NCBI GenBank assembly: GCA_049340005.1
Contig: JBMPIY010000011.1
Origin: CAXBDP01 sp963974465
Lineage (GTDB): Bacteria; Bacteroidota; Bacteroidia; Cytophagales; Cyclobacteriaceae
Reading direction: 5' to 3' (one strand)
Length of the DNA: 64,000 nt
The stretch's first letter is position 1; the number at the start of each line of letters is the position of its first letter. The translations under genes and the position numbers were made by a program. This document shows positions 34,161 to 41,837 of this stretch, in pieces. Under the pieces are notes generated by a model. That model was given only the letters and a program-made list of their open reading frames with translations. It was not told the origin of the DNA and made no database searches.

Positions 34161-35621
34161 CTATTTAATTCGCTTGTCCTTCATCATTTTTTCAACGGCA
34201 ATAATCCCGCTCAATGTAGTGCCAGGGATACCTTGTCCAGGATAGCTCGTATCACCACATTGGTACATCCCTTGGTCATCTACCCGAGCTTCTATCATTT
34301 GCCAAGGCTTAATAGAAAAGTACTGTGGATAGCCGCCGACAAAGCCAAAAGCTCTACCAGTCCATTTTTCCCAGCTTTTAGCTGATGAGCTATGTTGATA
34401 CACTACATTTTCTCTCCGCAAAAATCCCTTCTCTTCCAAAATTTTGATTACTGCTTCTTCAGCTATTTTGCCATCTACAATATTGTTTTGTGGGTCAGGC
34501 GCATGAGTACTAATTGAGGCTACTTTCATTCCAGCCTCGTCAGATCTGGACAAATCATCAGGATGACTTAAGCTTAAAAATATGCTCTTTGCACCCACTC
34601 CTGCTAATGGTTCGGCTAAATGAATTTGATGATGAATGCTTTCAAACTCTTTGTTTGATTTAAAACCGATTCCCATTTGAAAAGCCGAATTCAATTTTGG
34701 CGAATCCATTATTTGGCTCTTGTATTTAGAAATGATTGGGGGATAAATCTCCAATAAATTATTGATTGGAATTCCACTCAAAATCATTTTGCTTCGAAAC
34801 TCGCCTTTGTTTGTTTTTATCAAATAGCCAGAGTCTACTTTTTCTATATGTTGTACTTCAGTGCGCAAATGCAATTCGCCCTCCCGCTCTTTTATATAGT
34901 CGATAAATGGTGTCACCAAATTGATCAATCCTCCATCGATGTAGTAGTTACCGTAATTGGTGTAGCATAGCGCGGTCGCACCAAATAGTAAATTCACTTC
35001 TTCTTGATAGTTTTGAGCGGTAATTAGTAATTGCTCATTTATAAACTCCATGAAATCTTCATTTTCATGTAATCCATGTTTTTTGATAAAATCGCTGGTA
35101 CGAACTAAAGAATAGCGGGAATTTAAAACTTGAGAAAGATTTGCATTTTTTACAGCATCTATCAAGTCTGAAAAATTAGCGGGAGGAAAATTGCGCTGCT
35201 TGATACTCGTATCCCAAACAAACTGACTTATCTTGTAGCATTTCCTCCAAAATTCAGCTTGTCCCTTTTTACCAAAAACTCTTTCAGCTTCTACAATCCA
35301 TTGATCTAAAGACTGGTATCTATTGATGATTTTGTCATTTTTGAGATGCACTTGCATGGGCAATGACAAATGGCGAGCATTGAGTTTTATGCCCGTTTGC
35401 TTCAAAACATAATTCAATGGCATATTTTTATCTAAACCCACAATCGTAGTTGCACCACTCTCGAAAGTAAAACCTTTGCGCCAATAAGAACTCGTGCAAC
35501 CTCCCGGCAAATAATTTTGTTCCAATATGCCTATTTTAGTCCCTAACTTTGCCAGCAGTGCAGAAGCGGTCAGCGAACCCATTCCACTGCCGATTACAAT
35601 AAGGTCATAAGAATGAGTCAT
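34161..35621 (-). CDS. FAD-dependent oxidoreductase, phytoene desaturase/CrtISO-like
   Basis: A 486-residue flavoprotein with an N-terminal dinucleotide-binding motif (VIGSGMGSLTASALLAKLG) and the following GCTSSYWRKGFTFESGATTI typical of the carotenoid isomerase/retinol saturase group. The C-terminal YQCGDTSYPGQGIPGTTLSG closes the FAD site. These enzymes desaturate, saturate or isomerise polyenes; the substrate here is unknown and no carotenoid genes are adjacent. It is divergently transcribed from the PTPS gene, 69 bases apart. Octamer copies are at 34880 and 35179 in opposite orientations. Confidence 0.85.
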   Translation of the reverse strand: MTHSYDLIVIGSGMGSLTASALLAKLGTKIGILEQNYLPGGCTSSYWRKGFTFESGATTIVGLDKNMPLNYVLKQTGIKLNARHLSLPMQVHLKNDKIINRYQSLDQWIVEAERVFGKKGQAEFWRKCYKISQFVWDTSIKQRNFPPANFSDLIDAVKNANLSQVLNSRYSLVRTSDFIKKHGLHENEDFMEFINEQLLITAQNYQEEVNLLFGATALCYTNYGNYYIDGGLINLVTPFIDYIKEREGELHLRTEVQHIEKVDSGYLIKTNKGEFRSKMILSGIPINNLLEIYPPIISKYKSQIMDSPKLNSAFQMGIGFKSNKEFESIHHQIHLAEPLAGVGAKSIFLSLSHPDDLSRSDEAGMKVASISTHAPDPQNNIVDGKIAEEAVIKILEEKGFLRRENVVYQHSSSAKSWEKWTGRAFGFVGGYPQYFSIKPWQMIEARVDDQGMYQCGDTSYPGQGIPGTTLSGIIAVEKMMKDKRIK

Positions 35622-35690
35622 TTAATTATTTTGTTTAATTATTTTCAACTTATGTTAAACAAAACAAGAAACACTTATGTTTAGAATCCA

Positions 35691-36101
35691 ATGAAAATTG
35701 CAGTAATAAGAAAAGAACATTTCAATGCAGCTCATAGATTGCACAATCCTGAATGGACTGATGAACAAAATCAGGAAATTTTTGGTAAGTGTAATAATAA
35801 AAATTATCACGGACACAATTATGACCTGTTTGTGAAGGTAATTGGTACGCCAGATTCGGGCACGGGATATGTCTATGACATGAAAGTTCTCAGCGACATT
35901 ATTAAGAAGAATGTCCTTAATAAATTTGATCACAAAAACTTAAACCTTGATACAGATGAATTCCAGCATCTTAACCCAACCGCCGAAAATATTGCAGTGG
36001 TTATTTGGAATATTTTGAGAGAAAAAATTGATAAAAAATTTGATTTAAAAATCACACTTTATGAAACAGAAAGAAATTTCGTTGAATATCCCGCAAGTTA
36101 A
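35691..36101 (+). CDS. 6-pyruvoyltetrahydropterin synthase-like protein
   Basis: A 136-residue T-fold enzyme. Zinc His residues lie in HFNAAHRLHNP and in HGHNYDLFV; the catalytic Cys lies in FGKCNNKNYHGHNY, and FDHKNLNLD supplies another active-site His and Asp. The CNNxNxHGHNY pattern and DHKNLN are closer to eukaryotic-type PTPS of tetrahydrobiopterin synthesis than to QueD (7-deazaguanine pathway). It overlaps folE by 41 bases. With the downstream SDR this looks like a cofactor operon for phenylalanine hydroxylase, as inference; QueD cannot be fully excluded. Confidence 0.82.
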   Translation: MKIAVIRKEHFNAAHRLHNPEWTDEQNQEIFGKCNNKNYHGHNYDLFVKVIGTPDSGTGYVYDMKVLSDIIKKNVLNKFDHKNLNLDTDEFQHLNPTAENIAVVIWNILREKIDKKFDLKITLYETERNFVEYPAS

Positions 36102-36756
36102 TGGTTTTACTATAGATGAAATTGGCGACGAACATGTTGGTACATCTGCAGAAACTCCTTTAAGAGAAGATGCTTTCGAAATGGACGATGACTTGAAAAT
36201 CGAACTAATAGAAAAGCATTTTAGGGAAATAATGAACGTGTTGGGTTTAGACTTGACAGATGATAGTTTGAAAGGCACTCCAGCTAGGGTTGCCAAAATG
36301 TATGTAAAAGAAATATTCAGAGGTTTGGATCCGAAAAATAAGCCGGATGCTAAACTTTTTGAAAATAAATATAAGTACAATCAAATGTTAGTTGAGAAGG
36401 ATATAACCTTCTTTAGTAATTGTGAACACCACTTTGTGCCTATCTATGGCAAAGTACACGTGGCTTACATTTCAAGCGGCAAAGTAATCGGACTATCTAA
36501 AATCAATCGTGTAGTACAATACTTCGCACAAAGGCCTCAAGTGCAAGAAAGATTGACGATGCAGATAGGTAATGAATTGAAAGAAATTCTAGATACAGAT
36601 CACATTGCCGTTATTGTTGACGCAAATCACATGTGTGTATCCTCTCGCGGTATCAAGGACGTGACAAGCAGTACAGTTACTTCATTTTATAGTGGCAAAT
36701 TCAATAGTGAAGCTACGCGAAATGAATTTCTAGATTATCTCAAATTAGAAAAGTAA
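36061..36756 (+). CDS. folE: GTP cyclohydrolase I
   Basis: A 231-residue enzyme converting GTP to dihydroneopterin triphosphate, the entry to folate and tetrahydrobiopterin. Hallmarks are GTPARVAKMYVKEIFRGL, FFSNCEHHFVPIYGKVHVAY with zinc Cys and His, IGLSKINRVVQYFAQRPQVQERL, and the second zinc Cys in NHMCVSSRGIKD. The first 40 residues are non-conserved, so a downstream ATG is possible, which would remove the overlap with the PTPS gene. The SDR gene starts directly at the base after its stop. Confidence 0.96.
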   Translation: MKQKEISLNIPQVNGFTIDEIGDEHVGTSAETPLREDAFEMDDDLKIELIEKHFREIMNVLGLDLTDDSLKGTPARVAKMYVKEIFRGLDPKNKPDAKLFENKYKYNQMLVEKDITFFSNCEHHFVPIYGKVHVAYISSGKVIGLSKINRVVQYFAQRPQVQERLTMQIGNELKEILDTDHIAVIVDANHMCVSSRGIKDVTSSTVTSFYSGKFNSEATRNEFLDYLKLEK

Positions 36757-37464
36757 ATGTTGACGGATTTGAAAGGTAAAAACTATCTAGTTGTAGGTGG
36801 AGGAAGTGGTATTGGTTTTTCATTAGCTGAAAAGCTTCAAAAATCAGGTGCTAATGTTTTTGTAATCAATAGAGAATCTAATGGACCTGAAGGAACTACT
36901 ACGTTTCATGCTGATATTTTAGAAAACTCGGATGTATACGATGAGCTTCCTGATACAATTGATGGTTTTGCTTACTGCCCTGGTAGTATCAATCTCAAAC
37001 CGATTAATAGAATTACTCAAGATGATCTACTTGGTGATTTTAAAATCAACGCCGTAGGTGCAGTTTTAGCAACTCAGGGTGTTTTACGGAAACTAAAAAA
37101 AGCAGAATCGGCCAGTGTAGTGTTTTTTAGCACAGTTGCTGTTGCAACGGGAATGGGATTCCACACAAGTATTGCAGCTGCAAAAGGAGCCATAGAAGGA
37201 ATCACCAGGTCACTCGCAGCAGAACTAGCTAATAGCGGTATTAGAGTAAATGCAATTGCTCCATCCTTGACCGACACGCCTTTAGCTGGTGCTCTTCTTT
37301 CATCAGAAGATAAACAAGCTGCTGCGAGCAAAAGACATCCTCTTGGCAGAGTAGGCACTCCTGCAGATATGTCAGATGCAGCTTATTTCTTATTGTCACC
37401 AAACTCAAGTTGGATTACCGGACAAGTAATTGGCATCGATGGCGGTTTATCCATAATTAGGTAA
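36757..37464 (+). CDS. Short-chain dehydrogenase/reductase lacking the catalytic Tyr
   Basis: A 235-residue Rossmann-fold SDR with nucleotide motif GGGSGIGFSL and IDGGLSI at the end. In the usual YxxxK active site the lysine is present (HTSIAAAKGAIEG) but the tyrosine position is Ile, while the catalytic Ser region is VVFFSTVAV. Some SDR subgroups share this HxSIAAAKGA pattern. Position in a PTPS-folE-SDR run suggests a pterin reductase role similar to sepiapterin reductase, but the missing Tyr makes activity uncertain. The gene begins immediately after the folE stop codon. Confidence 0.8.
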   Translation: MLTDLKGKNYLVVGGGSGIGFSLAEKLQKSGANVFVINRESNGPEGTTTFHADILENSDVYDELPDTIDGFAYCPGSINLKPINRITQDDLLGDFKINAVGAVLATQGVLRKLKKAESASVVFFSTVAVATGMGFHTSIAAAKGAIEGITRSLAAELANSGIRVNAIAPSLTDTPLAGALLSSEDKQAAASKRHPLGRVGTPADMSDAAYFLLSPNSSWITGQVIGIDGGLSIIR

Positions 37465-37513
37465 AAACTTTTACAAGATATCTCAGTTATTCTTTAAATT
37501 AACATTTGATTTA

Positions 37514-37816
37514 TTGAAGACGGAACAGAAGAAAGAGCGTGCAGAGCAGATTATGAAGATTCCACCACAGTCATTTTTGATATTCAAAGAAGAGCTTCGG
37601 AAAGAGCGGCTTGAGAAAGAAAGATTAAAGGCTGAGTATGAGAAGAAAATATCTACTTTAGCAGAGGAACTATCTTTTTTGAAGGAGCAGATAGATTCAC
37701 AACAGGATATGATCCGAAGAACTATTGATTACGCAGTACGTTTAGAAAATGACTTGAATCAATTAAACTCTAAAGTTGACGAAGACAAGAAAAATTCTAA
37801 AAGGAGTTACCATTAA
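37514..37816 (+). CDS. Small coiled-coil protein, TTG start
   Basis: A 100-residue charged helical protein (KEELRKERLEKERLKAEYEK, EELSFLKEQIDSQQDMIRR) that starts with TTG at 37514; the next in-frame Met is codon 14. A coiled coil is predicted, without membrane helix or signal. No family is recognised. It lies between the SDR gene and a small alpha/beta gene on the same strand, with short gaps, so it is probably in the same transcript. Confidence 0.6.
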   Translation: MKTEQKKERAEQIMKIPPQSFLIFKEELRKERLEKERLKAEYEKKISTLAEELSFLKEQIDSQQDMIRRTIDYAVRLENDLNQLNSKVDEDKKNSKRSYH

Positions 37817-37826
37817 TCAAGCTGCA

Positions 37827-38297
37827 ATGGATATTCACGAAACACCCGCTCAATCAGAAACCGTCGAACAGAATTTAGGTCAGTACGGCCTAAGCACTTA
37901 TTTCACCTCCCGCTTTGCCGACGTCGGCTTCGATCGTGAAAAAGGTGTAATTATGTGCGTGCTAAAAGAAGCCTACGTTCCTATTGAAAAATTCAAAGAA
38001 ATATTCGCTGCTATTGGAAAATTAGCTTCTCAAAGAGGATTCGATAAATTTATTTTCGATAAAAGATCACTCAGAGCATTTCACCAACCCTCTATGGAGT
38101 GGTATTTTATAGAATGGAAAAAGGAAGTTTATTCTTATGGCATAAACAAGCACCGCAAAATTCTCCCTGCTGAAGCTTGGTTCAAAAAAATGGTTCAGAT
38201 TGCCAAGAATCAAATATTAACTGACTATCCAGACAATATCATCCATCTACTCGACATCCAATATTGCAATTCGGTAGAAGAAGCCATGAGCAAATAA
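37827..38297 (+). CDS. Conserved hypothetical protein (possible STAS-like fold)
   Basis: About 156 residues from ATG 37827; a longer frame from 37776 would overlap the previous gene. It opens DIHETPAQSETVEQNLGQYG and alternates strands and helices (KGVIMCVLKEAYVPIEKFKE, FIFDKRSLRAFHQPSMEWY), which resembles small STAS/SpoIIAA-like proteins in this phylum; the match is weak. No catalytic residues are evident. It lies 3 bases before the flavin reductase gene. An octamer copy is at 37906. Confidence 0.65.
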   Translation: MDIHETPAQSETVEQNLGQYGLSTYFTSRFADVGFDREKGVIMCVLKEAYVPIEKFKEIFAAIGKLASQRGFDKFIFDKRSLRAFHQPSMEWYFIEWKKEVYSYGINKHRKILPAEAWFKKMVQIAKNQILTDYPDNIIHLLDIQYCNSVEEAMSK

Positions 38298-38300
38298 TCA

Positions 38301-38927
38301 ATGAAGTTATTAGATTATAATGGTTGGGAAAACATGGAGTCCATGTTTCGTCGCAACTTATTCAACTCCTTAGGTGGATTTAAAAGTCTCGCACTAATTG
38401 GAACAAAGAGCGCGGGAGGAATAACAAATCTTGCTCCTTTTAGTCAGATTATACATATTGGAGCAAACCCACCGTTTACAGGCATTTTATTCAGACCACA
38501 TACGGTTCAAAGAGACACACTTGAGAATATACTTGACACCAAACACTTCACTATAAACCATGTTCATGTGGACATCCTTTTGCAAGCACATCATACTGCT
38601 GCACGTTGGGAATCTTCTGAATTTGAAGGTGTAGGATTGGAGGAAGAGTATCTTGATAATTTCCAGAGCCCATTCGTAAAATCAAGTAAAATCAAATGGG
38701 CATGTGAATTTGTAGAACGCCAAGATATTAAAGTAAATGGCACTATTTTAATCATAGGTGCTATCAAACAAATTTACGTTCCGGAAGCATACGTTGCTAA
38801 AGATGGCTTTATCGATTTACAAGCTGCCGGCAGTTTAACTTCCAACGGGTTAGATGCTTACTATAAAACTGATTTGGTTGATCGATTGAGCTACCCAAAA
38901 CCAGATACCCTCCCGCATTCGATTTAA
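38301..38927 (+). CDS. Flavin reductase family protein (flavoredoxin-like)
   Basis: A 208-residue FMN-binding split-barrel protein. Typical blocks are FNSLGGFKSLALIGTKSAGGITNLAPFSQIIH (residues 19-50), FTGILFRPHTVQRDTLENI and HFTINHVH, which build the FMN pocket of the flavin reductase-like family. The electron partner is unknown. Last gene of the run from PTPS on; a weak hairpin lies downstream. It holds two octamer copies in opposite orientations (38412 and 38909). Confidence 0.85.
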   Translation: MKLLDYNGWENMESMFRRNLFNSLGGFKSLALIGTKSAGGITNLAPFSQIIHIGANPPFTGILFRPHTVQRDTLENILDTKHFTINHVHVDILLQAHHTAARWESSEFEGVGLEEEYLDNFQSPFVKSSKIKWACEFVERQDIKVNGTILIIGAIKQIYVPEAYVAKDGFIDLQAAGSLTSNGLDAYYKTDLVDRLSYPKPDTLPHSI

Positions 38928-38972
38928 AATGCACTAGTCAAAATCTTGCTTGAGCTACACGAAACTAGTCTG

Positions 38973-39003
38973 TATTGCGAAAAATCTAAGATTTTTAGCA
39001 ATA
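38973..39003. terminator. Hairpin in the 38.9-39.2 kb intergenic region
   Basis: TATTGC and GCAATA enclose AAAAATCT/AGATTTTT with one mismatch, forming a long AT-rich stem of about 14 bp. It could end the flavin reductase transcript. The remaining bases to 39228 hold no gene that I can support. Confidence 0.45.
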
Positions 39004-39228
39004 CTTAGTTACCAGTAGATCATGCCATTATCACTCATACACATGCGGATCCGACAGAAGACTTAGTCCTATTATATAATTGTTCCTATAAATTAAATTC
39101 TCAGGAATTTGAGGAGCTAAAATTCGCTAGTATTTGCTAGAAGAAATATGAATGCAATTGTCCTAAATCCTAAATACCAGACTAGAAATTCATATTTTAT
39201 AATTTACTTGCAGTAGAAAATAAGTTCT

Positions 39229-40077
39229 ATGCGAGGGTACCGCTTTTCTCTATTTCTGCTTTGCGCAATTGTCGTCTTGGCAATTGTACTATTTATCAAT
39301 TGCAGCCCTACTACAAGTTCGAGTGCTTCCACTAGCAGTATCGTCGCCATCCCTCCTACTTCTTTCGACTTATCATCTGTTCCTGAGGCTTATCAAAATT
39401 ACAGCCCTTTACCAATCGCTAAGGAATACGTTTTTGATTATAAAGGATTCATTTTGGAGTTTGATACTAGCACTCGCAATGCTACTTGGGTTTGCTATAT
39501 GCTTTGCCGGGCACAACTAGGCGATGGTGTTGAGCGCTCTAGCAATTTCAGAATGGAAAATCGGTTAGGAGATTTAAGTCCGCGTGACACAGAATACAGA
39601 AATAGTGGATATGATAGAGGGCATTTGGCACCTGCTGCTGATATGTCTTTCAGCTCGCAAAGCATGTATGACAGCTTTTACTTAACAAATGTATCCCCAC
39701 AGTTGCCTTCGTTCAACAGAGGTATTTGGAAACAATTGGAAGAGCAGATTAGAGATTTTGCCATCGAAAAAGATACCATTTGGGTGGTGACAGGTCCGGT
39801 TTTGAAAGAGGGCTTGGCGAAAATGGGCAATACCAATATTAGTGTACCTGAGTTGTTTTATAAGGTAATATATAAGCCAAATAATGCGGGAGGAGGTCAA
39901 GGAATTGCCTTTTTGATGAGAAACGAAGCCGGGTCAAATCCATTGACTAGTTATGCAGTAAATATTGATAGTATAGAAGCTCTTACAAATCACAATTTCT
40001 TTCCACTTCTCAGGAATCAGCAAGAGCGACAAATTGAAAGCGCTTTCGACGTATATTATTGGTTTTCAGAAGATTAA
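39229..40077 (+). CDS. DNA/RNA non-specific endonuclease, lipoprotein
   Basis: A 282-residue beta-beta-alpha-metal nuclease of the NucA/EndoG family. The N-terminal signal ends in LFINCSPTTSS, a lipobox, so it is anchored outside the cytoplasm. The active site DRGHLAPAADM contains the general base His132; the metal ligand Asn is in NRGIWKQLEE. Such enzymes digest extracellular DNA for nutrients or nucleotides. It converges with the hydrolase-OsmC gene, only 14 bases apart. An octamer copy is at 39886. Confidence 0.9.
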   Translation: MRGYRFSLFLLCAIVVLAIVLFINCSPTTSSSASTSSIVAIPPTSFDLSSVPEAYQNYSPLPIAKEYVFDYKGFILEFDTSTRNATWVCYMLCRAQLGDGVERSSNFRMENRLGDLSPRDTEYRNSGYDRGHLAPAADMSFSSQSMYDSFYLTNVSPQLPSFNRGIWKQLEEQIRDFAIEKDTIWVVTGPVLKEGLAKMGNTNISVPELFYKVIYKPNNAGGGQGIAFLMRNEAGSNPLTSYAVNIDSIEALTNHNFFPLLRNQQERQIESAFDVYYWFSED

Positions 40078-40091
40078 AATAAAATATCAAC

Positions 40092-41315
40092 TTACTTATC
40101 TTCCATCAAGCTGGTTTTCACACTTACTTTTGAGTGAAGTGTTTTATGTACAGGGCACTTATCGGCAATTTCCAACAGTCGTTTCTTTTGGCTTTCATCC
40201 AATTCACCTTCCAGTTTTATAAAACAATCGAAACTGTCAATTTTGCTATCTGCTTCCTCCACGTTTGCACAATCATCACAATGGCGTTTACCGTGATCTA
40301 CATGAACTTCCACATTGCTCAAATTCCATTTTTTACGGTCTGCATACATTCGCAGTGTCATGGCTTTGCAAGTTGCCAGTGAAGCCGCTAACAAATCATA
40401 AGGCGTGGGACCAGCATTATTGCCACCAACAGATTCAGGCTCATCGGCCAATAGAAAATGAGTACCTGCTTTTACTTGCGTGAGAAATTTCTCCGCACTA
40501 TCCCCTAAAACTGCCGCAGCTTGATGATCAGAATCTGGACCTTCTTCGGCTCCATAATCCAAGTATCGTCTTGACCAAGTAGCTATTAAACTACCTAAAT
40601 AAAGGCTATCCTTTTTATTTCCCAACAAATGATCTGCTCCATCCAAGCTGATAAAGCTTTTGGGGTGGTGTGCAGCTTCATAAAGCTGGGCTGCGTTTTT
40701 AATATCTACAATTTTATCTTGTGGCGAATGAGCTATCAGAATAGATTTTCTTAATTTCTTTAGAACCTTCTCTAAACTGTGATCTTCCAAATCGTCAAGG
40801 AATTGCTTTTTCACCATAAAATCCCGCCCGCCTATATTCACTTTCGCTTTCCCGTTAGCCTCAATATCCTCCTTCTTGTCTTTAAGTAAATGCTGCACGT
40901 GAGTTGGGTCAGCCGGAGCGCCAATAGCAACCAAAGCTTGAATCGAATTAATTTTGCTAGCTGCAAATACAGCCGCTGCTCCACCAAGAGAATGGCCAAT
41001 AATTAAAGTTGGTGATTGATAATTAGCTTCCAAAAAATCGGCAGCAGCAATTAGGTCATCTACATTGGTTGTGAAATTGGTGTCTGCAAACTCGCCTTCA
41101 CTTTCGCCAAGACCTGTGAAATCAAAACTAAGTACGCCAAAACCTTGCTGAGTAAGTGCTAAGCTTATATTCCGAACGGCTTGAAAATTTTTATTGCACG
41201 TAAAACAATGTGCAAAAATTGCGAAATTATGAGGTCTACTACCAATTGGTAATTCGATATAGGCTACAAGTTTTTCGCCTTTGCCATTCTCGAATATCTT
41301 CTTTTCTCTGTTCAT
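40092..41315 (-). CDS. Alpha/beta hydrolase-OsmC fusion protein
   Basis: A 407-residue two-domain protein. Residues 1-250 are an alpha/beta hydrolase (oxyanion HCFTCNKNF, nucleophile Ser in IGHSLGGAA, Asp in HSPQDKIVD, His in DGADHLLGN). Residues 260-405 are an OsmC domain with its two peroxidatic cysteines in LAASLATCKAM and ADKCPVHKTL. OsmC proteins reduce organic hydroperoxides; the fusion suggests hydrolysis of a peroxidised ester followed by reduction, which is inference. This fusion is known in several bacteria. Confidence 0.92.
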   Translation of the reverse strand: MNREKKIFENGKGEKLVAYIELPIGSRPHNFAIFAHCFTCNKNFQAVRNISLALTQQGFGVLSFDFTGLGESEGEFADTNFTTNVDDLIAAADFLEANYQSPTLIIGHSLGGAAAVFAASKINSIQALVAIGAPADPTHVQHLLKDKKEDIEANGKAKVNIGGRDFMVKKQFLDDLEDHSLEKVLKKLRKSILIAHSPQDKIVDIKNAAQLYEAAHHPKSFISLDGADHLLGNKKDSLYLGSLIATWSRRYLDYGAEEGPDSDHQAAAVLGDSAEKFLTQVKAGTHFLLADEPESVGGNNAGPTPYDLLAASLATCKAMTLRMYADRKKWNLSNVEVHVDHGKRHCDDCANVEEADSKIDSFDCFIKLEGELDESQKKRLLEIADKCPVHKTLHSKVSVKTSLMEDK

Positions 41316-41473
41316 CCTTTAGATTAATTGTTATCTCCAATATAGGGTTTTAAAAATCATTTTAAACAAGGTTTGCAATAATTCGAAAAAGCATTTTTTT
41401 CTTTAAGGAATTGATTTTCCATTATATTTTTTATATTTAAAAACACATATTATTCTAATAACTAACAAAAATC

Positions 41474-41743
41474 ATGGAAAACCTTAATCCAAACACCAAC
41501 ATGCAAGATTTTCGTAACAGCCCTCTAACTGTAGGCGATTGGTTTGTCACTCTGCTTATTACATTTATCCCTATTGTAAATGTGATAATGTATTTTGTAT
41601 GGGCTTTTTCGGATAGTACAAATCATAGCAAACGAAACTTTGCCAAAGCAGCATTACTATGGGTAGCTATAGGCATCGTTCTTTATACGATCTTTTTTAT
41701 GATAATGGGAGTTGCCTTTTTTGGCAGGATGATTAATAACTAA
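41474..41743 (+). CDS. Small two-span membrane protein
   Basis: An 89-residue protein with two membrane helices (WFVTLLITFIPIVNVIMYFV at about 23-42 and ALLWVAIGIVLYTIFFMIMG at about 62-81) and a short polar link containing DSTNHSKRN. The pattern resembles small 'DUF' membrane proteins common in this phylum; function unknown. It lies alone between the OsmC fusion (divergent) and a kinase gene. Confidence 0.75.
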   Translation: MENLNPNTNMQDFRNSPLTVGDWFVTLLITFIPIVNVIMYFVWAFSDSTNHSKRNFAKAALLWVAIGIVLYTIFFMIMGVAFFGRMINN

Positions 41744-41837
41744 ACAAAGCTTATTTGATCTTAAATATACTTTGATCTTTTAATACTGACTAAAATCGCT
41801 TAACATTGAATGCTTGTTTCAATCTTGACAAGAACTC

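Noticed and set aside
34057..34245. 62-residue plus-strand ORF between the small membrane protein and the oxidoreductase
   Set aside because: Overlaps the conserved C-terminus of the oxidoreductase and has no promoter or motif support.
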